The notes under the pieces: generated by a model
The model's input: only the letters and a program-made list of their open reading frames with translations
What the model was told of the DNA's origin: nothing
Databases searched by the model: none
From: Salinibacterium xinjiangense
GTDB taxonomy: Bacteria > Actinomycetota > Actinomycetes > Actinomycetales > Microbacteriaceae
Length of the DNA stretch: 64,000 nt
Reading direction: 5' to 3'
NCBI RefSeq assembly: GCF_014645015.1
Contig: NZ_BMLC01000003.1
Coordinates: 121,109-185,108, forward strand
Made by a program: the position numbers and the translations under genes
Shown: piece after piece, positions 7,923-17,296 of the stretch
Numbering within the stretch: the stretch's first letter is position 1
Layout of the letters: each line of letters opens with the position of its first letter

Positions 7923-8789
7923 TCAGGCCTTGTTCCGAAGGCGGATCTTCCTGTTGGTGGTGCCGCTGTCGAGCTCGACGATCTTCTCGAGGGCCTGCGC
8001 GAAATCGGTGAAGGTCTTGAACCCGAGAGCGCGCTCCTGGAACGTGGGGTCGAGGCGCAGCATCTGGCTCTTCACTCCAGCGCTGGACTGCCACTCCTCG
8101 TCGGTTTTCTCCTGGCCGAGCTGCAGTGCGCGTACGAGGAGGTCGGCGGCAATATCGTTCTCGCTTCGAGGCTTCGACGACCTGCGGGTCTTGATCTGTG
8201 AAAGCTCGACCGACGTCACGGGCGCGGGAATCGTCACGCCGGGGAGGGCGTCGTAGTCCTTGAACTCATTGCACGCATAGGCCAGGGCTTTGCTCGTGGA
8301 ACCGGCAACCCCGATACCGACCACGTAGCGGTTCAACTGCTTGCTGCGCTGCGCGAGCGCGATGTAGTCAGAGTCGCCGGCGACGATCACCACGTGGGTG
8401 AGGTGCGGCAGCCTGAACAGGTCTTCTGCGACATCGAGCGCCAGCCTGATATCTGCACCGTTCTTGCCAGAGGCGACGGTGGGGAACAGCTGGATCAGGT
8501 CCACCGCGCGCTCGATCAGCTGGCGGCTGTAGTCGGCGTTGACTGCAACCGACCAGTCGGCGTATGCGCGGCTGACGGCGATGGTGCCGAACGACGATGC
8601 GTAATCGAGAACGGCACCGAGATCGACCTTGGCCTCCTCGAGCAGCTTCGCGGTCGCTGGGTCTTTAGGGTCGAGATCCTTGACCTTCTGCACCCGGTTT
8701 CCCCGGCCGTGCAGTTGGTTGTACCGGGAGATGACGATGTTGTCGAAGTCGATATAGACGGCAACGCGGGTGTCTGTCGGTTCGGCCAT
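7923..8789 (-). CDS. NYN (LabA/DUF88) ribonuclease-like protein with C-terminal LOTUS-like domain
   Basis: 288 residues. The N-terminal NYN PIN-like domain has VAVYIDFDNIVISRYN near residue 8, an acidic K..ADIRLALDVAEDL patch near 112, and VVIVAGDSDYIALAQRSK near 135; these acidic residues form the metal-binding active site of the family. After a basic linker (about 195-215) the C-terminus looks like an OST-HTH/LOTUS RNA-binding domain (DLLVRALQLG... FTDFAQALEKIVEL). It probably acts on or binds RNA. It is convergent with the yidC-like gene, 20 nt apart. Confidence 0.85.
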   Translation of the reverse strand: MAEPTDTRVAVYIDFDNIVISRYNQLHGRGNRVQKVKDLDPKDPATAKLLEEAKVDLGAVLDYASSFGTIAVSRAYADWSVAVNADYSRQLIERAVDLIQLFPTVASGKNGADIRLALDVAEDLFRLPHLTHVVIVAGDSDYIALAQRSKQLNRYVVGIGVAGSTSKALAYACNEFKDYDALPGVTIPAPVTSVELSQIKTRRSSKPRSENDIAADLLVRALQLGQEKTDEEWQSSAGVKSQMLRLDPTFQERALGFKTFTDFAQALEKIVELDSGTTNRKIRLRNKA

Positions 8790-8891
8790 CCGGACAGTCT
8801 TGCGTGCCTTTCCTCGGATCGCAATCTGCGGGCTGAGGCCGCCAGCCTGACAGCCTTCACAGCGGGCAGCTTCCTCGTCTAGAGTCGGATC

Positions 8892-9554
8892 ATGACAGAT
8901 CTAAATGGCGCGGTCGTCCTGGTTGTCGGTGCGACTGGCGGGCTTGGCTCCCGCATATCAGACCAGCTCGAGCAGGCTGGCGCTACCGTGCTCCGCTCGG
9001 GCCGCTCGACCGCATCGCTCGCGGCCGACCTGCGCACCGACGGCGCTGCCGAGTCGCTCATCGAGGCCGCGGCGGCCGCGCACGGCAGGCTCGATGGCCT
9101 CGTCATCGCTGCCGGGGTGGTCGCCTTCGGGCCGGCTACCGAGGTGTCGGATGCCACACTTCGTGAGCTGTTCGACACCAATGCCCTCGCCCCCGTGCGA
9201 CTGGTGCGCGCCGCGGCACCCCACCTGTCGGCGGCTGCTCAGTCCGGCGGTGATCCTTTCGTGGTGACGTTCAGCGGAATCGTATCCGAGACTCCTACCG
9301 CCGGGCTCGCGGCCTACTCTGCGTCGAAGGCGGCCCTTGCTGCGTTCATGCAGGCATCGTCCCGCGAACTGCGGCGCGCATCCATCCGCCTCATCGATGC
9401 CAGGCCGGGTCATATCGAAACCGCGCTGTCATTGCACCCCTTGCAGGGCACAGCCCCCGCATTCCCTCCGGGCCTCGCACCGGAAGTAGTTGCCGCGCGA
9501 ATCGTGAAGGCGATCGTCGACGGAGAGAAAGACCTGCCTAGCGGCGCTTTCTAG
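8892..9554 (+). CDS. Short-chain dehydrogenase/reductase family protein
   Basis: 220 residues from ATG 8892. VVGATGGLGSRIS is the nucleotide-binding loop, VIAAGVVAFG replaces the usual NNAG, and AAYSASKAALAAFMQA gives YxxxK; the Ser is in TFSGIVSE. The C-terminus IDARPGHIETAL is a common SDR substrate-pocket motif. The reaction is unknown. It overlaps the 3' end of the convergent AI-2E-type gene by 17 nt. Confidence 0.85.
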   Translation: MTDLNGAVVLVVGATGGLGSRISDQLEQAGATVLRSGRSTASLAADLRTDGAAESLIEAAAAAHGRLDGLVIAAGVVAFGPATEVSDATLRELFDTNALAPVRLVRAAAPHLSAAAQSGGDPFVVTFSGIVSETPTAGLAAYSASKAALAAFMQASSRELRRASIRLIDARPGHIETALSLHPLQGTAPAFPPGLAPEVVAARIVKAIVDGEKDLPSGAF

Positions 9555-10671
9555 GGGCCGGTGCTGCGGTCGAGTATTCGGCCTCAGCCTCTGGTCGGTT
9601 CCAGACCTTGATGATTGCCCACGCCACGGCCGCGATCGGCACAGACAACACGGCACCGACAATGCCACCGACGATCGTGCCCGCCGTCAGCGCAAGCAGG
9701 ATGACCAGTGGATGCAGCTTGAGAGACTGGGCCATCACAACGGGCTGCAGGAAATTTCCTTCAAGCTGGTTCACAGCGACGACGATGATTACGACGATCA
9801 GGGCAGTGAATGGCCCGCTGGCCACGAGAGCGATCAGCGCCGCAAGGGCTCCGGCCACGGTGGCACCGACGATCGGTATGAACGAGAAGAGAAAGACGAT
9901 GACGGCCAGCGGCAGTGCAAGTGGGACCTGGAGTATCGCGAGTCCGATCCCGATGGCAGAGGCATCCACGAATGCGATCACGGCGGTACCGCGCACGTAG
10001 CCACCCAGGGTCCGCACAGCCGTGCGGCCGATGTGGCGACCGCGCGCCAGCTGGTGCCCGGAGAACGGCCTCAGGAAGAACTCCCAGATGACGTTGCCGT
10101 CTTTGAGGAAGAAGAACAGGATCACCACCATGAGCACGGTGCCCGCGATGAACTCTCCTGCGACAGACACGCCTGCTACCGCGCCAGAGCCGAACTGCGC
10201 GCTCGTGATGAAGTCGACGATCCCGTCGCGTGCCGAGTCGATCTGCGCCTGATCGATCGGGATCGGGCCATCCTCGATGAAGGTCTGGATGGTGTCGATG
10301 CCCTTGGTCGCCGACACGGCGAGCTCATCCCATTGGTTCTGGACCGCCACGACGATGAGGGTGATGATGCCGCCGAACACCGCGATCGCCGCGACCAGGG
10401 TGATCCAGGTCGCGAGGATCGCCGACACCCCGCGCGTGCGCATCGCCCTCTGCACGGGGCTCGCCGCCGAGGCGAGGATCAGGGCGATCAACAGCGGGAT
10501 CACCACCAGCTTCAGCTGGACGAGTGCGAACACGGCTGCAATCACGAGCAGAACGATGACGATGATCTGGCCGCTGCGGAGGCTGGCGGCGCCCAGGCGA
10601 TCCGTCATCATGCTGCGGAGGGTGGGTTGAGTCTCTGGCGCCACCGGGGCTGGAGTCTTTTTCGTGAACAC
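9538..10671 (-). CDS. AI-2E family transporter (PerM/UPF0118)
   Basis: 377 residues with about seven or eight membrane helices: three clustered at 35-110, a soluble periplasmic-like part at 115-170, then AVAGVSVAGEFIAG..VILFFFLKDG and the conserved end with FSFIPIVGATVAGALAALIAL and GNFLQPVVMAQSLKLHP, which are family landmarks. Members export small molecules or ions (AI-2, Na+) or have unknown cargo; assignment of cargo here is not possible. The start is GTG 10671. The 3' end overlaps the opposing SDR gene. Confidence 0.9.
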   Translation of the reverse strand: MFTKKTPAPVAPETQPTLRSMMTDRLGAASLRSGQIIVIVLLVIAAVFALVQLKLVVIPLLIALILASAASPVQRAMRTRGVSAILATWITLVAAIAVFGGIITLIVVAVQNQWDELAVSATKGIDTIQTFIEDGPIPIDQAQIDSARDGIVDFITSAQFGSGAVAGVSVAGEFIAGTVLMVVILFFFLKDGNVIWEFFLRPFSGHQLARGRHIGRTAVRTLGGYVRGTAVIAFVDASAIGIGLAILQVPLALPLAVIVFLFSFIPIVGATVAGALAALIALVASGPFTALIVVIIVVAVNQLEGNFLQPVVMAQSLKLHPLVILLALTAGTIVGGIVGAVLSVPIAAVAWAIIKVWNRPEAEAEYSTAAPAPRKRR

Positions 10672-10680
10672 CCCACCACT

Positions 10681-11496
10681 CTATTCAGGTGAGGAGTCTG
10701 CCCCGGAAGCCTTGACAGGCGCACCCGTCAGGAACGCGATCGCCGCAGCGCGGAACTCGCGGGAAAGGGGAGCATTGAAGTGGTTGCGGCCGGGTATCTC
10801 GAAGAAGGTGCCGTGAGGTGAGGCCGCACACAGTGCCCGCGACTTCTCGATGATTCGATCGTCGCTGCCGGTAGCGAAGAGCAGCGGCTGGCGCGGCGCG
10901 TTGGCGACGGTCGGTTGCTCCCCGTTGCGCATGCCCTCGACGAGCGAGATCAGGGCAGACAGGTCGTTGTTCGGGATGCCAGCGGCCATGGTCAGGTACG
11001 TTGCCGTGAGCCGGTCATCGGGAAGCCCGCCACCGCCGATGAACCGTCGAGCCTGCTCGAGCTCGAAGCGGGTCAGCGGGTCACCGTCCGGGATTCCGCC
11101 GAGCACGGCCATGGAGATGCGTTCAGGGTATTCGCGGGCAGCCTTCCAGCCGACCCTCGCGCCGAGGGAGTAGCCCACGTACTGCACCTCGTCGAGCAGG
11201 AATGTGTCGAGCACCGTGAGCACGTCATCAGCCAGGATCTGGATCGTGTAGCTGGCGGGGTGGTGGGGCTTGTCACTCGCGCCGTGACCGCGCTGGTCGA
11301 TGGCGATGACGTGTTTACCGGCGCGCACCAGGTCGCGCACCCAGCCGGTGAGGTTCCAGTTGCCCAGGGCGCTCGATGCAAAGCCGTGCACCATGACGAC
11401 AGTGGATGCATCCGGGTCGCCGAATTCGTAGGTGGCCACGGCGACGCCATCCGCCGTCATCACGCGTCGGGGCTCGGGAGCTGTGGAGTTAGGCAT
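10681..11496 (-). CDS. Alpha/beta hydrolase
   Basis: 271 residues from ATG 11496. The fold landmarks are MVHGFASSALGNW (oxyanion loop), the nucleophile elbow YVGYSLGAR, acid loop ATGSDDRII and catalytic His in GRNHFNAPLS. Active site Ser-Asp-His is thus complete. It should hydrolyse a small ester, epoxide-like or related carbon-carbon substrate in the cytoplasm; which is not visible. The stop lies 9 nt upstream of the AI-2E-type start on the same strand, so the two may be co-transcribed. Confidence 0.85.
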   Translation of the reverse strand: MPNSTAPEPRRVMTADGVAVATYEFGDPDASTVVMVHGFASSALGNWNLTGWVRDLVRAGKHVIAIDQRGHGASDKPHHPASYTIQILADDVLTVLDTFLLDEVQYVGYSLGARVGWKAAREYPERISMAVLGGIPDGDPLTRFELEQARRFIGGGGLPDDRLTATYLTMAAGIPNNDLSALISLVEGMRNGEQPTVANAPRQPLLFATGSDDRIIEKSRALCAASPHGTFFEIPGRNHFNAPLSREFRAAAIAFLTGAPVKASGADSSPE

Positions 11497-11685
11497 CCCG
11501 CCATTCTCGCAGCGCTGGCGTGGACGCCGGGCCCAGCCCGCTGCTGCGGTCATGGTGTCCCGTGGTGGTGAACTCGTCGTTCGCGGCAAAACTGCGGAAT
11601 TGCCGGCCGACATTCGTCATGTTGGCAGGCGAAGATACCGTCGGCTCCGAATCACGGTGGTACCCAGACATGATCATGGGGCAGA

Positions 11686-13386
11686 ATGCGACTGATGACT
11701 GCTTTCTCTTCACAGCCCTGGCTCGCCTCGTACGCCGACGGGGTTCCCGCCACCATCGACCCGCCGACGCAAACGCTGGTCGAGATGCTCGACGTGTCCG
11801 TCCGCCGGCACCGTCGTCGGGTCGCGCTGGAGTTCTTTGGAGCGGAGACGACCTACGCAGAGCTCGGCGACCAGGTTGCGAGGGCCGCCAACGCGTTGCG
11901 CAAGCTCGGCGTTCGTCGCGGAGACCGCGTCGCGCTCGTGCTGCCGAACTGTCCGCAACACGTCGTGGCGTTCTACGCCATCCTGCGTATCGGTGCCATC
12001 GCGATCGAACACAATCCGCTGTACACCGAGCGCGAGCTTCGCCACCAGTTCGAAGATCACGGCGCGAAGGTGGCGATCGTGTGGGACAAGGTTGCCGGCA
12101 CCGTGGTCGGTTTTCCTCGGGATGTCGGTGTGCAGACTGTCGTCTCCGTCGATGTCACCCGCGCCATGCCGCTGCGCATCAGGGTTGCCCTTCGGCTGCC
12201 GGTGAAGAAGGCACGGGATTCCCGCACAGCGCTCACCGTCGGTCGCGCGGTCGCGGGTGCCGTCGCATGGAGCACTCTCACCGACGCGTCTCGCATCAAC
12301 CGCAGGGTCGCGGGCCCCGAGCTCGGCGACATCGCCGTGCTGCAGTACACGAGCGGAACCACGGGGTCACCGAAAGGCGCGATCCTGACCCATTCGAACC
12401 TGCGGGCGAACGCGTCGCAGGGTGAAGCGTGGGTTCCCGGACTCCGCCCCGGAATGGAGGTCTTCTACGGGGTGCTTCCGATGTTCCACGCCTACGGGCT
12501 GACCCTCTGCCTGACCTTCGCTATGAGCATGGGCGCCAGGCTCGTGCTGTTCCCGAAGTTCGACGAGAATCTCGTGCTTGACGCTATGCGCACGACGCCG
12601 GCCACGTTCCTGCCGGCCGTTCCACCGATCTACGATCGGCTGGTGACGGCCGCGACAGCGAAGGGCGTCAGCCTCCGTGGCATCCGGTTCGCCATTTCTG
12701 GCGCGATGAACCTACCGATCGACACCGTGACCCGGTGGGAGACGACCACAGGCGGACTCCTCGTCGAGGGTTACGGCATGACCGAGACGTCGCCGGTGGC
12801 CCTCGGAAACCCGATCGGCCCATCACGTCGGCCGGGCACCGTTGGTGTGCCGTTTCCGAGCACAGACATCAGGGTCATCGACCCCGCAGATCCGACCGTC
12901 GACAGGGGGATCGACGAAGAGGGCGAGCTGCTCATCCGCGGCCCGCAAGTGTTCAGCGGATACTGGAATCGTCCGAGCGAGACGGCGGAGGCGCTTCTCC
13001 CCGGCGGCTGGTTGCGCACCGGCGACATCGTGAGGGTGTCTGCCGATGGATTCGTCACGATCGTGGACCGTATCAAGGAGCTGATCATCACCGGCGGCTT
13101 CAACGTGGCACCGAGCGAGGTCGAATCGGTGCTGCTGTCGCATCCCTCGGTCGCCGATGCCGCGGTCGTCGGCCTGCCGAGCCTCTCTGGAGGCGAGGAT
13201 GTCATTGCGGTGGTCGTGCTTGCTCCCGGCACGACCCTGGAGCTCGATGACTTCCGAGCCTGGGCGAAGTCACACCTGGCTTCATACAAGGTGCCGCGGC
13301 GCATCGAAGTGGTCGACGAGCTGCCTCGCAATATCGTCGGGAAGGTGCTGAGGCGGGTCGTGCGCACGAACCTCCTCGACGGCTGA
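11686..13386 (+). CDS. Long-chain fatty-acid-CoA ligase (AMP-binding)
   Basis: 566 residues. AMP-binding motif YTSGTTGSPKGAILTHSN (about 222-239), GYGMTETSPVALGN (about 362), and the C-terminal hinge with GWLRTGDI and DRIKELIITGGFNVAPSEVE are present, and the final lysine lies in RNIVGKVLRRVV. It activates fatty acids to acyl-CoA with ATP and CoA. A second in-frame ATG is at 11695. The 190 nt upstream, shared with the divergent hydrolase, presumably hold promoters for both. Confidence 0.92.
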   Translation: MRLMTAFSSQPWLASYADGVPATIDPPTQTLVEMLDVSVRRHRRRVALEFFGAETTYAELGDQVARAANALRKLGVRRGDRVALVLPNCPQHVVAFYAILRIGAIAIEHNPLYTERELRHQFEDHGAKVAIVWDKVAGTVVGFPRDVGVQTVVSVDVTRAMPLRIRVALRLPVKKARDSRTALTVGRAVAGAVAWSTLTDASRINRRVAGPELGDIAVLQYTSGTTGSPKGAILTHSNLRANASQGEAWVPGLRPGMEVFYGVLPMFHAYGLTLCLTFAMSMGARLVLFPKFDENLVLDAMRTTPATFLPAVPPIYDRLVTAATAKGVSLRGIRFAISGAMNLPIDTVTRWETTTGGLLVEGYGMTETSPVALGNPIGPSRRPGTVGVPFPSTDIRVIDPADPTVDRGIDEEGELLIRGPQVFSGYWNRPSETAEALLPGGWLRTGDIVRVSADGFVTIVDRIKELIITGGFNVAPSEVESVLLSHPSVADAAVVGLPSLSGGEDVIAVVVLAPGTTLELDDFRAWAKSHLASYKVPRRIEVVDELPRNIVGKVLRRVVRTNLLDG

Positions 13387-13406
13387 ATTTCGGGAGGTAC
13401 CCTGCC

Positions 13407-13922
13407 CTACCAGCCGGTGGTGCCCGCGCCGCCCTTGAACGGGCCGACCACCCTGCTCGTGATCCAGCCGCCGTAGAAGTCGCCTTCCTGGGCCTGGACT
13501 GTCTCCCCGGCGACCACACACGAGTCCATGGCTGAGGGGTATACGGCAACCTTGTCGGCGAGGGACTCGAAACCTTTCGCCGGTGTCGGGTAGTACCACG
13601 CGGCTCGCTCTGCCGTGGCATCCGGCGACACCACCGAGAGGTATTTCGCTGCACCCTTGAATTCGCAGAAACTGCTGCCGGCAGCGAGGATGAGGCTGCC
13701 GTCGACGAAAGCCGAGCGGGGCAGGTAGTAGACGGGTGGATGACTCGTCTCGAGCACGCGCACCGAATCGGTCGTGTCGGCGATCACCCGACCGCCGAGC
13801 GTGACGACGATTCGCTCCGAACTGGGTTCGACGCGGGGCGGCCGAGGATAATCCCAGACCGACTCCTGCCCGGGGGCAGGTTCAATGCGGCTCAGTCCAG
13901 GGCGGTTGCGTGAGTTCTCCAT
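13407..13922 (-). CDS. DUF427 domain protein
   Basis: 171 residues from ATG 13922. Two halves with the DUF427 pattern: VWDYPRPPRVEPSSERIVV, the segment VLETSHPPVYYLPR (about 70), SFCEFKGAAKYL (about 100), then FYGGWITSRVVGPFKG near the end. Function is unknown, though this beta-fold family is widespread in actinobacteria. Its start lies inside the 3' end of the acyltransferase gene (31-nt overlap), so the two are read as one transcript with coupled translation. Confidence 0.88.
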   Translation of the reverse strand: MENSRNRPGLSRIEPAPGQESVWDYPRPPRVEPSSERIVVTLGGRVIADTTDSVRVLETSHPPVYYLPRSAFVDGSLILAAGSSFCEFKGAAKYLSVVSPDATAERAAWYYPTPAKGFESLADKVAVYPSAMDSCVVAGETVQAQEGDFYGGWITSRVVGPFKGGAGTTGW

Positions 13923-15214
13923 CGTCCGAGCATAAGCACCGAAACTGCGAGGAGCATGCTTCCCACGATGGCCAGGGTGAGGTTCATGAAGAACTCGAGC
14001 ACAAGGAACGACGGAATGAATGACAGTACGGCAGCAAGGGCGACGATGCCGCCCGGGGGAGTCGCTGTGATCTCGCGGGGAGCCTCCCACCGGCCGACCA
14101 GGAACGACAGCGCGAAGACGGCCAGCAGCACGACGATGTAGAGCACCGGCCGTGACCACCACCAGGCCGCGCTTCCGGGCGTGGGCGCTGCCCCGGGGAT
14201 GAGCAGCGATGCGCCGGTGATGATCAGGAGGATGGGCAGGTGCCACAGGTAGACGGTCATGAGCCGTGAGCCGACGATCGAGACGACGGCTCGGGCGGCA
14301 TGGGTATTCATCAGCAGGGCGAGTGCCGGACGAAGCAGGCGCAGCACGCAGGCCTGCGCGACGGCGAGCGCGATCAGGGGAACCGTGGGCGGGTTCAGGT
14401 TGGTGAGCATGTCGAATGGATACGACCCGCTGAAGGTCAGGGGCAGCAGAGCCGCGTAGGAGGCAGCAGCGATGAGCACGAGGTGCCATCGCCGGCGGGT
14501 GGCGAACCAGCCGTCGGCATACCAGAATCCGAGTTGCTGGGCGAACAACCACACGAAGAACAGGTTGGCGAGACCGATCTCGTCGATTCCTGTCGCCAGT
14601 CGAAGAGAATCGACGATAACGGCTCCGAGCAGAAGCGACGCGAGTGTACGCCGCGGTGCTCGGGTATGGAGTCCCACCATGGTGGGAACCATCGACTGGC
14701 ATAGCGTGTAGGCGGCCAGGAACCAGAGCGGTGACGCTGCGCCCTGCACAGCGAGGCTGAGAAGTTCGGGTGCTATTGCGGCGATGGTCGCGGCACCGAT
14801 GACGACGGCATAGAAGAGGTAGAGCGGCAGCGCAGGCTGCGCGAGCCTCAACACCCTGTTCCGCACGTAGTCGGCGGGCGTGCCTCCGCGGCGCACCGTG
14901 CTGCGCCAGGCGGTGATCGACGCGAATCCACCTACGACGAAGAACAGTGGCATGATCTGGCCAGCCCAGGTGACACCGGCGAACCAGGGCTGGGTTCCCA
15001 GCGGGCTCTCGCTCGGACTCTGGGCCACGAGCCGCCCGTCTGCGTCAAACCCGACCCCCACCATCATGAGGTGGATCGCCACCACGAGCAGCACGCAGAA
15101 GACCCGAGCGATGTCGAGGGTCAGGTCTCGCCGGGAGAGGTCGATCGACGACCTCCGTGATTCGACCGTCGATGGCGAACGTGTCGTGTTGGTCTTCGGG
15201 GCGACGTTGGTCAT
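13892..15214 (-). CDS. Acyltransferase 3 family membrane protein
   Basis: 440 residues from ATG 15214, with a GGAG ribosome site. The N-terminal helix with DLTLDIARVFCVLLVVAIH carries the conserved His of acyltransferase-3 proteins, followed by RVL/R motifs and about ten membrane helices. These enzymes transfer acyl groups, often acetyl, to extracytoplasmic sugars or polymers such as peptidoglycan or O-antigen. The acceptor is unknown; no other cell-wall genes are next to it. It precedes the DUF427 gene with a 31-nt overlap. Confidence 0.88.
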   Translation of the reverse strand: MTNVAPKTNTTRSPSTVESRRSSIDLSRRDLTLDIARVFCVLLVVAIHLMMVGVGFDADGRLVAQSPSESPLGTQPWFAGVTWAGQIMPLFFVVGGFASITAWRSTVRRGGTPADYVRNRVLRLAQPALPLYLFYAVVIGAATIAAIAPELLSLAVQGAASPLWFLAAYTLCQSMVPTMVGLHTRAPRRTLASLLLGAVIVDSLRLATGIDEIGLANLFFVWLFAQQLGFWYADGWFATRRRWHLVLIAAASYAALLPLTFSGSYPFDMLTNLNPPTVPLIALAVAQACVLRLLRPALALLMNTHAARAVVSIVGSRLMTVYLWHLPILLIITGASLLIPGAAPTPGSAAWWWSRPVLYIVVLLAVFALSFLVGRWEAPREITATPPGGIVALAAVLSFIPSFLVLEFFMNLTLAIVGSMLLAVSVLMLGRWRTHATALD

Positions 15215-15236
15215 GGCGACACTCCAGGAGAGATCG

Positions 15237-15677
15237 TCATGTCCAGATGTTCGGCGCGGCCGGATACGCCCGCAGGTCGCCGAAGTCGATGCCTCCGCCG
15301 AATCGCGGTCGCTTATACGGCAGGAACACGAGCAGGGCAGCCCCCTCGCGATGTTCGATCCGCACCTCGACGGCATCCGTCTTCATCTCACTCAGCCGAG
15401 TGTTGACGGTGAGCGCCGCACAGCGGATCGTGGAGACGATGGAGCGAAGCTGGTTTGTCGTCGCATCCGCTATCCGGTCGGATTCCGGATGCTTCCCGAG
15501 GCCCGAGAGATCGACATCGGCGGCGAGCAGGCGGCCGTCGAGATCGGTGACCAGCGCGAATGGATCGAATTCGCTTGACTCGGCGAGGTGCTGTTGAGCG
15601 ACGCGGATGGCGGCGTCGAGTGTGCTGTCGACGTCCGACTGCGCTGACGCGCTCAGAACGACCCTCGGCGATAGCAT
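15237..15677 (-). CDS. Conserved hypothetical protein, 146 aa
   Basis: Start chosen at ATG 15677; an upstream in-frame start at 15707 adds 10 residues. A soluble protein with a sequence of alternating beta/alpha type: SSEFDPFALVTDLDGRLLAADVD, then RSIVSTIRCAALTVNTRLSE, ending FLPYKRPRFGGGIDFGDL. The pattern (an N-terminal acidic sheet then a long helix) resembles actinobacterial proteins of unknown function; no motif identifies an activity. It is read in the same direction as the acyltransferase, ending 22 nt before that start. Confidence 0.65.
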   Translation of the reverse strand: MLSPRVVLSASAQSDVDSTLDAAIRVAQQHLAESSEFDPFALVTDLDGRLLAADVDLSGLGKHPESDRIADATTNQLRSIVSTIRCAALTVNTRLSEMKTDAVEVRIEHREGAALLVFLPYKRPRFGGGIDFGDLRAYPAAPNIWT

Positions 15678-15741
15678 GAGCACACCATATCCAGTCCACC
15701 GGGCCAATCGCTGGCGCCACTACGGGTGGCATTCGCAACGG

Positions 15742-16509
15742 TCAGCGCACGTTCCTGCCGACCACCGACTGCAGCAGCTCGGTGATCGCGTCGCGCTCCT
15801 GGTCGCTGGTGAGAGTCGCCGTGCCGTCGCCGGGCTGTGTGCCGTAGTCGCCGAATCCGGCGTGGTTGAGGCCGTCGACCTGCACGAGGTTGGCCTGCCC
15901 CGGCAGCAGGTGCGAGGCGTCCCTGATCTTTCCGGGCGTGCTGAGGCCGTCTTCGCTCCCACCGATCGAGAGCACGTCGAGGTTCGAGTCAGAGAGGTTG
16001 TTGGCGCAATAACTTCCGAACAGCACGAGTCCCGCCACCTCAGCGCCGGCCCCGGGCGACTCCGCGAGCTGGCACGCACGCACCCCACCGAGCGAATGTC
16101 CGCCGACGAACCAGCGGGTCACGTCCGGTGCGTCAGCCTCGAAGAGTGAGAGTGGTCGCAGGTCGAAGAACGCGAGATTCAGCGTCGGTTTCGTGATGAC
16201 GACGGTTACGCCGCTCGACTCGACGATGCCTGCCAGCTTGTAGAGGTAGGCATACGGGTCGACTTTGGCGCCGGGGATGAAGACCAGCCCGCTCCCGGAT
16301 GCCTCACCCGTGGGCTCGAGAACGACCGAGTGCCCGGTAGAGGTGATGGTCACCGCCGGATTCGACCAGGCCTTCACCGCTGCCGTCCTGTCACCCATCA
16401 TCACCATGCTCGAATAGAACAGGAATGCCACGACAAGCAGCACCACCACGACGACGGTCACGGCTAAAACTCGGCGCGCTCGGCGCAGGATGAGGTTCAC
16501 ACACGCCAT
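15742..16509 (-). CDS. Membrane-anchored alpha/beta hydrolase
   Basis: 255 residues. Basic N-terminus, then one hydrophobic anchor (about 12-33), then an exported domain. The nucleophile elbow is WFVGGHSLGGVRA (GxSxG), a later VLFGSYCAN strand leads to SIGGSEDGLS (acid), and His is in VDGLNHAGFGDYGTQPGD. The family, with a conserved DYG..P end, is widespread in Firmicutes and actinobacteria and of unknown substrate. The anchor places it outside the membrane. Confidence 0.85.
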   Translation of the reverse strand: MACVNLILRRARRVLAVTVVVVVLLVVAFLFYSSMVMMGDRTAAVKAWSNPAVTITSTGHSVVLEPTGEASGSGLVFIPGAKVDPYAYLYKLAGIVESSGVTVVITKPTLNLAFFDLRPLSLFEADAPDVTRWFVGGHSLGGVRACQLAESPGAGAEVAGLVLFGSYCANNLSDSNLDVLSIGGSEDGLSTPGKIRDASHLLPGQANLVQVDGLNHAGFGDYGTQPGDGTATLTSDQERDAITELLQSVVGRNVR

Positions 16510-16524
16510 TCTCCCCGTCTAGCC

Positions 16525-16731
16525 GTACCCGGTGTCGCCGGCGGGGCGACTGAACGCACAGACACTCTCTTTATTCTCGGCGGCAGCGGTGACCTCGCCG
16601 CCCGGCTGCTGCTTCCGGGCTCGTGGAGTCGCCTGGGGCCAGCGCTTGCCGCATGGCCGCAACGACACTGTTGTATCGGCGAGAACACCGCGGGATCAGA
16701 CTGCCCTGGCACTGCCGCGCACTGCGCCTGA
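16525..16731 (+). pseudogene. Remnant: N-terminus of glucose-6-phosphate dehydrogenase-like gene
   Basis: The frame from 16525 to a TGA at 16729-16731 contains TDTLFILGGSGDLAARLLLP at about 16558-16617, which corresponds to the NADP-binding start of Zwf (TTLIIFGASGDLTARLLLP). After this the frame diverges (SWSRLGPALAAW) and stops. No ATG/GTG/TTG start lies in frame. The remaining ~400 residues of the enzyme are absent. It is a gene fragment lying between the hydrolase and the SRPBCC gene. Recognition is by eye but the glycine-rich loop plus ARLLLP is quite specific. Confidence 0.62.
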
Positions 16732-16753
16732 ATGGGTCCCTATCGAAACTGTC

Positions 16754-17278
16754 ATGCGCTACGAAGAGCAGTCAATCGAAAGGGTCCAGATGCCAGGCAC
16801 GAGCGCAACGTCTGTCGCGGTGGCGATCGCCACCCCGAAACAGGCATACGAAATCTCGGGCCCTCTCGACCCGGCGAAGTTCTATCCCCGGTCGGGGCTG
16901 CTGCCTGCAGTCGTCGCTGTCCACGACCAGAGCGGAACCTGGGACACCGTCGGGCGAACCCGCAAACTCATGCTGTCTGATGGCGGCCACGTTATCGAGA
17001 CGATCACGGACACTGACTCTCCCACCTACTTCGCGTATGAGCTCAGCGACTTCCAGAAGCTGTTCGGGTCGCTCGTCTCCGGCGCCAGGGCGGAGTGGCG
17101 ATTCGAACGTGTAGAGACGGGCACACAGATCAGCTGGACCTACACATTTTTCGGCAAACCCGGCAGGAATTGGATCGCGGCTTTGATCGTCAGGCTGCTG
17201 TGGGCTCCGTACATGAGGAGGGTGCTGCCACCCATCGCCCGTGAAGTGTCGCGGCAGGCAACCGGGACAACCGCGTAA
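16754..17278 (+). CDS. SRPBCC (START/polyketide-cyclase-like) protein
   Basis: 174 residues from ATG 16754; a second ATG lies at 16790. A typical SRPBCC small-ligand fold: an N-terminal strand, a long curved sheet with DTVGRTRKLMLSDGGHVIE, WRFERVETGTQISWTYTFF, and a C-terminal long helix starting near PGRNWIAALIVRLLWAPYM. It could bind a hydrophobic ligand; the function is not known. Its coding frame overlaps the zwf remnant region only upstream, not inside the coding part. Confidence 0.8.
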   Translation: MRYEEQSIERVQMPGTSATSVAVAIATPKQAYEISGPLDPAKFYPRSGLLPAVVAVHDQSGTWDTVGRTRKLMLSDGGHVIETITDTDSPTYFAYELSDFQKLFGSLVSGARAEWRFERVETGTQISWTYTFFGKPGRNWIAALIVRLLWAPYMRRVLPPIAREVSRQATGTTA

Positions 17279-17296
17279 AGCGCGGCGGGCTTTGCT

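Noticed and set aside
9712-10692. 326-codon plus-strand frame rich in D, R, H
   Set aside because: Antisense to the AI-2E family gene; composition is typical of a shadow frame.
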